Of a stretch of 64,000 nucleotides of DNA, positions 11,292 to 23,024 are shown one piece after another. The notes under the pieces are model-generated. The model was given only the letters and a program-made list of their open reading frames with translations. It made no database searches and was not told the DNA's origin. Source of the DNA: Apostichopus japonicus. Taxonomy: Eukaryota > Echinodermata > Holothuroidea > Aspidochirotida > Stichopodidae. The stretch lies in NCBI RefSeq assembly GCF_037975245.1, contig NC_092568.1, positions 36,983,001 through 37,047,000 of the forward strand. Direction: 5' to 3'. Each line of letters starts with the position of its first letter. Position 1 is the first letter of the stretch. The position numbers and the translations under genes are program-made.

Positions 11292-12583
11292 ATGAAAGTT
11301 CTTAAATCTAATCAGCTGAGTGATCGCAACATGAAAATAATTGATGAATTTCTTTCTGTTTATTACCAAGACTTGATTGGAATACAGAGACGATACAGTA
11401 ATCAGATGATAAGTTCATACAAAACTAAGAGAAAACATAACACAAAGACAGTCGAAGAGTCATGGCAGAAGAACCATCGTCATACACAAGAAGGGGTATT
11501 TCAAAAGGCCCCTCGATATAACCCTGTTTCGATATGTAACAAAACAAGCAAGGGAAACGACAAAAAGGTTAATTTAGACAACCATGTAAAACAGTTTATT
11601 GACGGACACTGTAATGCAAGTACAATTGAAAATGCATTAAATAACTGCTGGTTTAATTCAACTATCCAATGCTTTGCACGTCTGTCTTGTATACGTCGTT
11701 TGCTAAGTAAGAATACAAATTTGTCTTTCTTAAAACAATTGTTCACAAATGAGATGTCCATAGTTTTACTCGAGTTTTGTAAAGTTCTAATCAATAATAA
11801 ACACGCAATCATTGAAATGGGTCAGATCAAATCACTTCTGGTAATGATTTGTATTGAAAGTAAATTTAAGCTAGGATCTGAAAATGATACGGGAGAATTC
11901 TTCCAGTTGGCATTGGTACCTGTGCTGAAATGCCTCAATGCTGTTAGCACAGTATGTATGAAATAAATAAAATATAAAAGTTGTGGTTCGTCACGTAAAT
12001 CATTTCACAAGAAAACTGTTTATTTGTTAATGTATCAGAAGAGATGGAAATATCACATATTTTGTCGGTGGAGGATCTGTTGCAGAGTTATTTTAAGGAG
12101 GAAAATGTTACTTCGATTTTTAATAACCGTCATTGCATGGTCCTTCCAACTGAAAACAATTTCAAATGTAAGTTTTCTCTGTACGAGGCGCCGGAGGTGC
12201 TGGTAATCATAACAAACAGGTACTTGGTGACAAACCAGAAAATACATAGACAGATTCAAATTCCAGAGTTTATTAATCTGGATTCAATTAAAAGCGGAAA
12301 CAATGGTCAATATCAATTGCATTCAGTGATTCAGCATCATGGGGAATCATCTAAATCAGGGCATTTCACTTGTGTTGTTAAAGAAGGCGGCAGGTATGTT
12401 GTAATAGATGATTCTGTTTGTCGTATATATTCAGCACGTGAGACATCATCAAATGCATATATTATGTTCTATGAACTATGTGATTCATGTCAAAGTGTCA
12501 ATCAAACTACGGTTAGTGAGAGTTACTCAGCAAAGATTCCTGTCCTGGTCCATCAGGATCCACTAGTACCCTATAAAAAATGA
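11292..12583 (+). pseudogene. USP-type (peptidase C19-like) deubiquitinase domain, downstream of transposase
   Basis: The frame continuous with the transposase C-terminus (11292-11966) contains a USP Cys box, ALNNCWFNSTIQCF, with the nucleophile Cys at 11646-11648. A stop (11964-11966) interrupts the frame. A block CGSSRKSFHKK follows, then a frame change near 12020. The second frame (12044-12583) gives EISHILSVEDLLQSYF, YQLHSVIQHHG, SGHFTCVV (catalytic His at 12362-12364), YVVIDDSV (Asp at 12407-12409) and AYIMFYEL. These are the Cys, His and Asp boxes of USPs in the right order, with a spacing somewhat shorter than typical human USPs. The fold would remove ubiquitin or a ubiquitin-like protein. 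In a transposon it could protect the transposase or counter host silencing (inference). Confidence 0.78.
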
Positions 12584-12674
12584 TGAAAAATATGTTTCAA
12601 ATATTTGTTTACACAAAACTGCAAACAAGTCGCGTAACGATAGGCCTACTATAGAAGATGACGAATGTGTTAAT

Positions 12675-12890
12675 ATGTATGTTACGGAAGTATCTCAAAA
12701 CGAAAGCATCGTTCCAACGCTTAAATTTTGTTTTCGATCTATCACTGATTCGGCAACATGCAATGATGAAAACATGTCATTAGAGGATGTTGCAAATGTG
12801 CTTTCACATAAGTTCAGAAATTATATTACTGCTTACTCTCTCTCTCTAACACTGGGTGTTGCATTTGTAATACGTGTACATGTTTATTAA
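12675..12890 (+). pseudogene. coding fragment between USP-like and Ulp1-like domains
   Basis: An open frame encodes an unrecognised, acidic, Asn/Ser-rich linker (DENMSLEDVANVLSHKF). It runs to 12890, where the final residues (from about 12835, ctctctctct) look intronic. A plausible acceptor follows at 12915-12917 (gttgtag). It is likely part of the same polypeptide as its neighbours but has no domain of its own that I recognise. Confidence 0.4.
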
Positions 12891-12917
12891 CGAAATTGAA
12901 ATATTGCATTGTTGTAG

Positions 12918-14004
12918 GTAACTTTTGTGATTCGTCAATGGTTCAGGAACATATTTTACGGATTGTAGACAAGGAAAAATGTAAACATCCGGAATATATT
13001 CAGAAGAGTTATCTTCTACTTTGTCCAGATTATATCCAAGTAGTTTACTCTTCTTCAGACTATAAGGTAGTGGCTGATAACTTTTACCTCCGGCAGGAAA
13101 ATGTGATGGATAAACAAACAACATTTCAACGAGTGCAATATCGTATCATATTTGTTGCAAGCTATGATTTGATGACACGAAAGGTTTCATTTAATGAAAC
13201 TTTTAGTAGAAATGTAGTGACTAGTAAGCGATTAATCTGTTGGTACAAACGCAATAAAAATATTCCTTGTTATATTGAGAAATTTAATTTGCGTGAATAT
13301 TTAACAACATGCATTGAATTAGCAGGTGATTATATAAACTTTAGTGTGCTTACAGTAAAGCAGCTTACAAATGAAAGTTTATTGAAACAAGGGGAAGAAC
13401 TGCTACTATCTCCTACATTATGGTTGTCTTGTAATGTCATCAATTCATACCTTACACTTTTATCTAAGAATTGCAAATCAAGAGCTCTTATTCTCCCACT
13501 GATATTCACCAACAAATGTCTGAAGAGGAGTTAACAATGAATAACTGCGTTAGAGCTTGTATAACGACCGGATTGCTGACAAACAATTTATACCAGCATT
13601 ACGACATCATTTTATCCCCATATTGTGCAGATGAACAACATTGGGTATTATTCATTTACAAAGTGCCATCTACTTTGCATGTCGATGTATTAGACCCCAT
13701 GGGTTGTGCTTTGCCAGTGAATACAGAACGTGCACTTGGTCGTTTCATGGTCATAATTGCCTGCCACCTTTTTGCGAGGAGTTTAAAACGACCACATTAT
13801 TTTGATAGATCATATACTCTTCTGCATAAATGCTTTCAGTATCCAACTCAATTAGATGGGTGGAATTGTGGAGTTCATATCTGTATCGCCAGTAAATGCA
13901 TACTTTTCAATAACGCATTTAATTTTAAAAATAACCAAACTTCCATGACAAACCTGAGAAGAATAATGTATAAAGAAATACAAGAGAATAGAGTGATTCT
14001 TTAA
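12918..14004 (+). pseudogene. Ulp1/SENP-like (peptidase C48) cysteine protease
   Basis: The stretch opens after an acceptor (cattgttgtag|gt). The first frame (to 13534) ends with the Ulp1 entry motif LWLSCNVINSYLTLL. The frame then changes in about 13500-13530 to the 13471-14004 frame, which holds the catalytic core: ADEQHWVLF (His 13639-13641), VDVLDPMG (Asp 13693-13695), TQLDGWNCGVH (Gln 13849-13851, Cys 13867-13869). All catalytic positions of the C48 family are kept although the frame is broken once. Ulp1-family enzymes cleave SUMO or related modifiers. Such domains are known as accessory or C-terminal modules in several transposon superfamilies. The TAA at 14002-14004 is probably the true end of the element's protein. 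Confidence 0.8.
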
Positions 14005-15390
14005 ATATTATATGTGGATTATTTTGCTGGCAGTACCGATGTAAAAATTTTTCATAGACTGCAATTTCTTGCGTATCTAGTTGAATGCTGTTGATGAGAA
14101 TAACACGGGAAAGGATAATATAGCACTACTCAGCAACCGATCAATATAAGTAACCTTAAAATTAATTTTCATCCAAATTGTTTTACATTGTCATTTCACT
14201 TGTCTGATAATTTTTATTATGTCTTAATTTTTGTTAGGACATTTTCTGTAACGTTGTATCTTGTGGAATGAAGATTAAGCAGTTGCCATTGCAATTGGTT
14301 TTATTATCAGTTTCCCGAATAATACAGCAAACGGACCAGGTAATAAGTATATTGTTCCATATATGATGGTTCATGTAGCATGTTTGATATAATGGAGTGT
14401 TTGTTGGTTAGCTGTGTGCATATACGCTTGCAAAGAGTTGAGTTGGGAGAGGAAGATTTCATCCTTCATATATTGATGTAACAGTATGTTAAATTCAGTA
14501 AAAGAAATGTGCACGTTCATTAGAGAGTATTGTTGAAATTATTAATGCAATATACCAAGAAACGCTAAACGTAATTCCCTTAACTTTAGAGAGGGTCAAT
14601 AGTGAGTTAAGACTGACTTAAACAGTGGCGTAGCTAAGAATTTGTTTATGCGAGGGTGGTGGGTGGGGCTAAATCGCTTCATGAGTGTGGTGGGGGGGGG
14701 GGTGAGTTTTACCAACTACACTCTTTGTGAGGGCCAACTTGTGAGCTGTTCTTTTGAGATGTGGTGCTATAAAGTCTAAATTATGAAGTGTTTGCGTTTT
14801 ATATGGAGTATAATTATTCCAATAGTGTGGGGAGTTTGGAGGGGTGTGGGTGCATGCCCTTGGCAACCGATCCCCATTGGAGATATGCTACTGGATGTAA
14901 TTAAGTGTGAATATAGGGTTTGCCATGTCTCATAGAGAGTCTGTGTAACTTATTAGACGTTTTATTGTTGTGATAATATTACAAATTATACTTTTACAAA
15001 GAGGTAATGAGAAGAGAGATTAATATCGTCAGTCATTCTTTAGAACCTCAAGATCATAGGAATGCAAGATGATCGTATTAAAGTATCCGATCGTATGTTA
15101 AATGTACAATGTATTCCACACAGACTTCATGTTGGTTGTGGTCTTATGGTACGATGTGAAGGTTTTCTTGTCATGCTGCAAGAAGGTAAATAACTAACTT
15201 CTTTTGAAAGAAAATACAGTACGAAGAAAGTTTATCAATTTTGTTTGCTTACATATTTTGTCTATATAGTCTGATATTTCGGTACGGGTGGAGCACAGAA
15301 GATTTGCTACAAAGAGAAGCTAAGAAGCACAAATATTCAGTTTGTTCCGACAAGAAGGACAAAATTAAACCATAAACAAATACAATCGAG
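14005..15390. other. 3' flank of the transposon gene; possible small MITE
   Basis: The stretch is AT-rich without coding signal. A candidate element at 14623-14893 has ends cagtggcgtagctaag and atatgctactg, which are partly inverted. The adjoining octamers gacttaaa and gatgtaat match at only 5 of 8 positions, so insertion by a hAT-like element is uncertain. It contains a G-run (14693-14702). Confidence 0.4.
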
Positions 15391-16293
15391 AAATCACTTT
15401 TGTTACCGATAGTAGAGGTATACCACGTAAAAGATGAACCAGTCTACTTTAATGTGATGCTATCCATAACTAAAGTTAATCGATTTTGAAGGGGAAAAAA
15501 ATTGGGATCATTACACGTTACGTATATACAGCGCGTTTAGAGAAGGGTCTGTATCGGGGTTAAAACTTTAAGGTCACTTTTGGTCAAGAAATCATTTTTG
15601 TTACCGGTAGTAGAGGCATATCACGTGGAAGATGAACCGGTCTACTTTAATGTGGTGCTAACCAGACATGCCAGTAGGCTCCATAACTAAAGTTAATCGA
15701 TTTTGAAGGGGAAAAAAATTAACCATTTTTCTGATCATTACACGTTACGTATATACAGCGCTTTTAGAGATGTCCGTATCGGGGTTAAAACTTTAAGGTC
15801 ACTTTTGGTCAAGAAATCATTTTGTTACCGATAGTAGAGGTATACCACGTGAAAGATGAACCTGTCTACTTTAATGTGGTGCTAACCGGACATGCCAGTA
15901 CCATAACTAAAGTTAATTGATTCTGTAAAAAATAAAAATTAAAGAGTTTTCTGATCATTACACATTACGTATATACAGTGCGTTTAGAGATGTCCGTATC
16001 GGGGTTAAAACTTGAAGGCCATTTTTGGTTAAGAAATCATTTCTGTTACCGGTAGTAGAGGTATATCACGTGAAAGATGAATCTGTCTTCTTTAATGTGA
16101 TGTTAACCGGACATCCTAGTAGGCTCCATCACTAAAGTTAATCGATTTTGAAGGGGAAAAAGAAATCATTTTTTTGGATCATTTTGTTACCGATAGTAGA
16201 GATATACCACGTAAAAGAGGAAACTTTCTACTTTAATGTGGTGCTAACATCCTAGTAGGCTCCATAGATAAAATAAATTGATTTTGAAAAAAA
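15391..16293 (-). repeat. right array of ~225-bp tandem repeat (inverted)
   Basis: Reverse-complement copies of the 325-1515 unit. The landmarks taaagttaatcgatttt, cggacatgccagtaggctcc, gtataccacgtgaaagatg, tggtcaagaaatcat and gtatcggggttaaaac recur with about 220-230-bp spacing, and the gatcat marker occurs at about 15506, 15733, 15953 and 16177. The last units carry internal deletions. The array stops near 16293, about 20 bp short of the hAT element at 16313. Confidence 0.95.
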
Positions 16294-16312
16294 CCTTTCT
16301 TATTTATGCACT

Positions 16313-17564
16313 CATGGGCGGCGATCACGGGGGGGACGGGGGGGACATGTCCCCCCCAATATTTTAGGTGGGGGGGATATAATATCTAATATCCCCCCCA
16401 ATATTTGGTGACATAGTTTTTTTTTAAGCATATGTTTTGTATTTTTTTATGATATCGCTAGTAATTTCAAAATAGAAAATGCTTAGATGCAACTTATAAG
16501 GCCTGGGAAGTGCCATTTCCAACGATCTGGGAGGCATTTTCGGCCAAAATTTTCTTTTGCGCTTCGCGCCAACTTATGGTGGCGCTACGCTTAGAAAGTC
16601 TGGGTACAAGCTTTGCCCCTCCCTTGGCAAATTCCTCGCAAGGCGCCTGTCTAACCGTTATTATTTATTTATTACTATATATGACCGAAAGTAGTTTTTA
16701 CTCTTTTTTTCGAAATGAATAACTAGACGGACCGCATCCGTAATGAAATTTGGTTTGCCTCTTGTGTATGAGTATAAGTACGTACAATCATATATATGAT
16801 CCACATCGATATGGGTTCACTGGGTTTCCAATTTGGCCTGTTTCCTACAAGATTTCTAACCGCAGGTGCGTAGCCAAGGGAGGGGGGCGAAAGGTGGAGA
16901 CCGCCCCTCCCCCTCGAGCATATTTTTTGGGTATTTTATATGATATCGAAGTTTTATATATATAGTAGCCGTTATAAGAGTTTTTAATATTTGTACACCA
17001 ATAATTTATCTGTGTCTGAATTTTCAAAAGTTCCTTGACCAACATTCTTAATCATACTTCCCTCTACTGTAATTTTGACCGGTTTGTTAGGGATTGAGGG
17101 GGGTTTTCTATATTGGTTGTCCATAGATGAAATTTTGTGCAACATTATGGGTATGTTTGAAGTGAATTTATTATTCAAATTCTGGACACATAATGGGCTT
17201 AAAACCTTGAAAAGTGGGGCTGACGGGTATTGTGGGGCGTTACGTAGAATTACCTACAAAAGCAATGATCCACTGGAGATGCAATGAGGTCGAACATGAT
17301 GTGTGACTGGTGAAAACCTTGAAAAAAAGGTATGAATGGAAAAAAAAACTATTAGGAAAAACTTGGTTCTCAGGCAAAAGTGTACATCTGGTTGGTCATT
17401 TTCAAGCCCGAGAAGTGCCATTTCCGGTGATCTGGGGGGCTATCAAAACCAGAAATTTTCTTGTACGCTGCGCGCCAACCAATGGTGGCGCTCCGCTTTG
17501 ATAGTAATTCGCCTGCATCCAAGCAAATGTCCCCCCCAATATTTGAAACAGATCGCCGCCCCTG
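16313..17564. mobile_element. 1.25-kb hAT-type element with 8-bp TSD
   Basis: Ends are catgggcggcgatc (16313) and gatcgccgcccctg (to 17564). A perfect TSD tatgcact lies at 16305-16312 and 17565-17572. The interior includes G runs flanking acatgtcccccc, and a conserved stretch around gcgcgccaaccaatggtggc shared with many other copies in the window. No transposase is visible, so this is a non-autonomous member. The interior looks composite, with one similar core at 16490-16660 and another at 17400-17540. Confidence 0.88.
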
Positions 17565-17572
17565 TATGCACT

Positions 17573-17860
17573 AATTGAACAACACACTCGACCGCAGCGT
17601 CAGTTATAACAAACACACACGACCGCAGTTGTAGTACTGTGTGTCATGTCTTACTGTCCTTATTTTCTTAGTGGCTGCTGTTAGTGTCTGCTCTTAGTGG
17701 CTGCTACCTTCAATGAGGCCTGTAGTGTCTATCACTGCAACTACATATGTATAACACAGTAGGCGACTTAAGGGAACACAGGGAGTTAATTACCGTACAC
17801 CAACAAAACAAGAGGGCTATCTACTGTCTTTGCGTGACGTTAGGGTGGTATGGTGATTAC
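17573..17860. other. spacer between two hAT elements
   Basis: A 288-bp stretch with short internal repeats (acacacgaccgcag twice; agtggctgctgttagtgtct and related copies). No gene is seen. Confidence 0.4.
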
Positions 17861-18943
17861 CAAGGGCGGCGGTTTGTTTCAAATATTGGGGGGGGGGGGG
17901 GACATCTGCTTGGGTGCAGGCGCGTAGCAACTACATCCCCATAATTGTTCGCGCGCTTCGTGATACTTTGTATATATACCAAATTTCATTACGGATGCGG
18001 TCCGTCTCATGGGCGCAGATCAGTCTTGGATAATGGTGGGGACGCGCATCTGTTCTCTGATACTATCTACGCGACCATTGGTTCGCGCGTAGCGTACAAG
18101 ATTTTTTTTGCAAATATACCTCCCAGATCGCCGGAAATAAAACTTCCCAGACCCAATAATGCTCCAAAACCTCCTTAAATTTGAGATCTCATGGCTTAGA
18201 AACTTAAGTTGGGGGAAACACATGGGCGTCTGCAGAAAAAAAAAATCAGGGGACAAATAATCCAAGTAGACTTTTGTATACGATTGGTCTGGGTCCTCCC
18301 CCAGAAAACAATTATAGACTGCCGCAAGTGCCATTTCCTTCCAAAATTTAACAACTGTGGATAAATGTAATAAAGTGAGAACTGCTGAATGTCATTTTGC
18401 ACAATGTTGGATCAAACTGCGCCAAAGTTCAATACAGGGAAATTAGCAATGCAGCGTTTGGGCAAGACAAATTGGTGGGACACGGTATATTATGTCCCCA
18501 CCACAGAAAAAGTTGTAAAGAAAATAAGTAAAACCTACTCTCGGTGAAAGTCTGTGTCGTTTTTTGGTGATATTTAGTGACAAATCCTGACACGGTTAGA
18601 CATGCGCGTAGCTAGGAATTTGCCAAGGGAGAGAGGGGTGAAGCTCACAGGCAAACTTTCTAAGCGTGGCCCCACTATGAGTTGGCGCCAAGCGTATACG
18701 GAAAATTTGGCCTAAAATGCCTCCCAGATCGCTGGAAATGGCACTTCCCAGGTCTTGAAAGTTGCATCAAAGCATTTTCTATTTTGAAATTCAGCGATAT
18801 CATAAAAAAATATGCTCTTACAGACAAAAAAAAAACTATGCCACCAAATATGGGGGGGGGGGGGATAGTAGATAATATATCCCCACCTAAAATATTGGGG
18901 GGGGGGGACATGTCCCCCCGTTCCCCCATGATCGCCGCCCATG
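17861..18943. mobile_element. 1.08-kb hAT-type element with 8-bp TSD
   Basis: Ends are caagggcggcggtt (17861) and gatcgccgcccatg (to 18943). The TSD gtgattac at 17853-17860 and 18944-18951 is perfect. It contains two partial copies of the shared core (18060-18150 and 18600-18770) and a piece (17978-18007) that is the reverse complement of 16724-16760, so it is itself a mosaic. Non-autonomous. Confidence 0.86.
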
Positions 18944-19113
18944 GTGATTACAGTGAACCAATGCATATAGCTCTGTATCTATAGGTCTAACAATACAGGC
19001 TAACCATATAGTTGACAATTTGGCAATGGTCGCAAAGAAAGAAGCTCAAGTGTACTTGTAAGCATGAATCCTTCCTTCTTCCCTTGCATACCTAACATCT
19101 ACATTTACTGTAC

Positions 19114-19200
19114 CTTAATTGTCAGTCGAGCCAGTTGTTTCACTGCTAGTAGTTTGCTCTGGGGTGGTCTCCACAGGTGTGCTTGAGTACAGACTGGTAG
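19114..19200 (-). CDS. Ser/Thr-rich modular exon, unit 1 (contains stop)
   Basis: On the minus strand the acceptor ttgacctactgatag is followed by an 87-nt exon and the donor gtacag. Phase is 1 at both ends. It encodes TSLYSSTPVETTPEQTTSSE and TTGST, a mucin-like stretch likely to be O-glycosylated. Unlike units 2 and 3 (TVREG, TSREG at the 3' end), this copy reads TDN followed by TAA before the donor. It is therefore either the terminal coding exon or a nonsense copy. Confidence 0.6.
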
Positions 19201-20088
19201 CTATCAGTAGGTCAAAATAAATGTGAAAGAAAATAAAATACTGATTAAGAGCTTTAAAAGTTGTTATTGGAAAGGTTTGAAAGAGCAGGTATATATGTAT
19301 ATATACCAGTACAGACAATGAACAGTTTTAACCAATTATGCAAAGTTATAAATGGAGAAATAATTTTGCATGACACATGTGACCTAGCTTAACGAGGACG
19401 TCTTCACGCATCGTTAATATATGTAGTTCAAATGCGCAGGGGTCAGTTGAAAGACTATATGGGTCTTTACCACTATTGAAAATTAGGTCATAACAGTGCA
19501 GTAGTGTTAGGTCATGTCGGTCAGTCGGGTCACGTTGTCAGTCGGGTCACGTCGGTCAGTGTGGTCATTGTCGGTCAGTCGGGTCACGTCGGTCAGTCGG
19601 GGCAGTGAGCAGCTAGCTTAAAGGATGGCTTTAGGTACAGAATTAATGTTGATATGTTGTACACTATTTAAAAATGTATATATCTCTATCAATCAAGGTT
19701 GTAATTCAATTGCACAGTGGTAATCATCTGAGTCTCATTAATTTAAGTAGCTGGACTATGTAGTCTAACATGCAGAGACCATTGTTAAGTCAGCTCATGT
19801 TGCGATGCAATACAAAAACGTGATAAAACACATGTACAATGTTGTGGCCTCTAATAATACGTAGTGTAACTAACAAGGAGTTAGAGTTTGTCATGGCAAA
19901 AATGGTGTTTAATAAAAACAACAAAGGATGCCATGCTGTTTTTATAAACACATTTCAGATCCAAACAGTGTAACAAAAATCAATAAAAGACAATGTGGCA
20001 ATGGTCGCAAAGAAAGAAGCTCAAGTGAACTAGTAAGCATGAATCCTTCCTTCTTCCCTTGCATACCTAACATCTACATTTACTGTAC

Positions 20089-20121
20089 CTTCCCTGACAG
20101 TCGAGCCAGTTGTTTCACTGT
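20089..20121 (-). pseudogene. Ser/Thr-rich modular exon, unit 2, 3' part (split by transposon)
   Basis: The 3' portion of the same 87-nt exon encodes TTGSTVREG up to the donor gtacag. The 5' portion lies at 24913-24964, on the other side of the CACTG element. The insertion point is within the codons following the Glu/Thr repeat. The interruption makes this exon unusable unless the element is excised from the DNA. Confidence 0.7.
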
Positions 20122-21142
20122 TACACTGAAAACTTAAATTGGTTCACCGACTAACATAACGTTAGTCCATCTGGTGCCTCTCCAGACTAACATAGCCTTA
20201 GTCAGTTGCTATACCGACTAATTTATTCCTTAGTCAGTTGGATTTCTTAGTCGGTCATCTTTGTCCGTCAGCTTAGTCGATCAACAATTTCTTAGTCGAT
20301 AAATGTATATTAGTCAGTTACATTAGTTCGTGACATTAGTCGGTCTTTACCGACTAATTTATATGGGCCACCGACTAGTTTATAGCAGGTTTTACATTAG
20401 TCAGGATGGTGCCTCTCCCGACTAACCTTTCTTAGTCTGTATCGACTGACTAGTTGCACTGACTAGAATCACTGAAAGAATTAAACCCGACTAGTTTCAC
20501 TGACTAGCATCACTGAAAGAAAAGAGAGCAGAAGAAACACAAATAATGTGTACGTTGGCAGTATTTATTTCTGATAAAACTTCTGATGTCTACAAAGGCT
20601 GACTTTCGACAGATAGAGAAGAAATCACTGTAAACAAAAATCTGAAAATATGATTTTATTCCAACAAAGTTAAGACAAGTTAATGGATCAAACATGAATC
20701 GCAAAAGTATAGCACTGCACAATAATGCAAAGTTGAATCTTGGGCAAGGGTTCCTCATGACTTTCGTTTTAAAGTGGTACCCCAAATCGACACCAGTTAA
20801 GTCTTCACGAACGAAGAGTGTTTCTCTTAACTACAAATGACCTCCCACTTGTCTTCAGGAAGCCAAAATCTGCGCCATTATTGACCTGTGAACAGAAAAT
20901 ATGATATACGTGTAAGCACAGATACAGATATAGCACATGATAACTCACATTATCATAAACATACATTTACATTAAAATTTTATAACATATTGGGAGGTAT
21001 ACATTTAAATCTAGGTCCCTCAAATTATAAGCCAGGAATAGCAGCTTTACCAAATAATTATAAGCTTTGCACAGCATAACACCAAGTTATTTTTCAAAGC
21101 TTAATAATTATGTTAATCATGTTAACAATGATCCTAATAGAC

Positions 21143-22673
21143 CGGGAGCCCAGAGGGTTTGGTTAGCTGGGAAGGTAACCAATTGCCTTGTACATCACAA
21201 TGTTCACAGTGCATTCCTGTATATGAAACCAGACGACTGGCAAACCGACTGTGGTGGGTGTGGCTGGGAGAACAATTTTAAAGTCACCTGATAGCTAACC
21301 TAGATCAGTTTTCATGGTAACACATCAAAGTAAGTACAATGTGTCAGGTATGGCCCCAAGAGCAACAAATGGCCATTGCCAGTAATTATAGGTGGTGGGG
21401 TACCCCTGCCAGTGATCTACAATTGACCCCTCAAGGCTGACCTAGGTCAGCTCATGAGGTAACCACTTAAAACCTACTGGAAAATGTTGGTTAGGACTTC
21501 AGATACAAGGGATGGGCATTGCCAGTACTTTTTATTGGTGAGGTACCCCTGCCAGTAGACCCCCAATATGCCCATCCCCAATTGACCTATAGATGAGCTC
21601 ATGATGTAACCAGTTGAAAACTACTGGAAAATGGTATCACTTCATATGTAAGGGATGGGCATTTCCAGTAATTTATATTGGGGGGTGGGGTGTACCCCTG
21701 CCAGTAGACCCCCAAAATGCCCATTCCCTCATTAACCTAGGTCAGCTCATGAGATAACCAGTTGAAAAATTACTGTAAAATGATAGGTATCACTTCATAT
21801 GTAAGGGATGGGCATTTCCAGTCATTTACATTGGTGGGGTAACCCTGCCAGTAGACCCCCAAAATGCCCATCCCCCATTGACCTAGATTAGCTCATGAGG
21901 TAACTAGTTGAAAACTACTGTAAAATGATTGGCAGGACTCTATATGTAAGGGATGGGCATTTCCAGTAATTTATATTAGTGGGGTACCCCTGCCAGTAGA
22001 CCCCCGAAATGCCCCCCCCCCCCCCTCATTGATCTAGGTCAGCTCATGATTTAACCAGTTGAAAACTACTGGAAAATGATTGACAGGATTCTATATGTAA
22101 GGGATGGGCGGACTCTGGCAGTGGTGGCCCACCAATATAAAATACTGGAAATGCCCATCCTTACAAATGAAGTGATACCTATCATTTTCCTGTAGGTTTC
22201 AACTGGTCAAATCATGAGCTCACCTAGGTCAATGAGGGGATGGGCATATTGGGGGTCTACTGGCAGGGGTACCCCACCAATAAAAAGTACTGGCAATGCC
22301 CATCCCTTGTATCTGAAGTCCTAACCAACATTTTCCAGTAGGTTTCAAGTGGTTACCTCATGAGCTGACCTAGGTCAGCCGTGAGGGGTCAATTGTTGAT
22401 CACTGGCAGGGGTACCCCACCACCAATAATTACTGGCGATGGCCATTTGTTGCTCTTGGGGCCATACCTGACACATTGTTCTTACTTTGACGTGGTTACC
22501 ATGAAAGCTGATCTAGGTTAGCTATTAGGTGACTTTAAAATTGCTCTCCCAGCCACATCCACCACAGTCGGTTTGCCAGTCGTCAGGTTTCATATACAGG
22601 AATGCATTGTGAACATTGTGATGTACCAGGTAATTGGTTACCTTCCCAGCTAACCAAACCCTCTGGACTCCCG
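21143..22673. repeat. large palindrome with ~150-bp tandem units
   Basis: Outer arms (about 21143-21700 and 22100-22673) are inverted copies. For example, cagagggtttggttagctgg at 21151 matches ccagctaaccaaaccctctg near 22646, and the gccaccacagtcggtttgcc region is mirrored too. Between them, units built on gtaagggatgggcatttcca, taccccTgccagtagaccccc and ggtcagctcatga repeat 3-4 times (21500-22100). It could form a hairpin. Confidence 0.85.
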
Positions 22674-22828
22674 CTCTACAGATCAATGAAAATTTGACCA
22701 AACTTATGAAGCTTGCACGTAAATGATATACTAGACTGTTTTTTTTTTAAACAGGTTATGAAAAGTATCTTTAATATCATTAAACAGTTGGGTACAATAG
22801 TTAAACTCACTCTTCCATCTTTTTTTCT

Positions 22829-23024
22829 CTATGGTACTTGTTCCTTTGCTTTTTGGACTCTTGGATAAACTCTTTTGTTCTGCGAAGGGTACCAATATAT
22901 CATCTTAAAACATGTCTTTAAGCCATATATAACACAGTTCTCCTCTTCTGTTGTTGCCTCCACACTGGTGTCGTACATCACAGGAAACCTCACCCTTGAC
23001 TTAGATATTTGGCTTTTCAATTCC
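22829..23024 (-). CDS. candidate terminal exon inside CACTG element
   Basis: On the minus strand an acceptor (tttcttttttccagcag) precedes an open stretch ending in TAG at 22829-22831. The peptide includes SRVRFPVMYDTSVEATTEEE and WYPSQNKRVYPRVQKAKEQ. No family is recognised. If real, it is a last exon of an element-encoded or captured gene. Coding status is unproven. Confidence 0.3.

Larger units (their letters stand above)
325..16293 (+). mobile_element. putative ~16-kb giant DNA transposon with inverted tandem-repeat ends (decayed)
   Basis: Seen: inverted arrays of one ~225-bp repeat at both ends, and between them plus-strand coding remnants in the order SGNH-hydrolase-like, Cys-rich domain, DDE transposase, USP-like and Ulp1-like. 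Known: Ulp1 or other deubiquitinase domains accompany transposases in several eukaryotic DNA transposon superfamilies (some MULEs and related groups). Inferred: the arrays are the element's terminal or subterminal repeats and the genes are its cargo. No target-site duplication can be shown, because the left flank is a different tandem repeat and the right end is truncated about 20 bp before a hAT insertion. Frameshifts and stops show this copy is inactive. The alternative is a decayed transposase locus lying by chance between two satellite blocks. Confidence 0.6.

Noticed and set aside
19508-19605. CRISPR-like array of ggtcacgtcggtcagt
   Set aside because: The units are directly adjacent with no unique spacers. 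It is a minisatellite inside a duplicated intron, repeated at 26020 and 26975.
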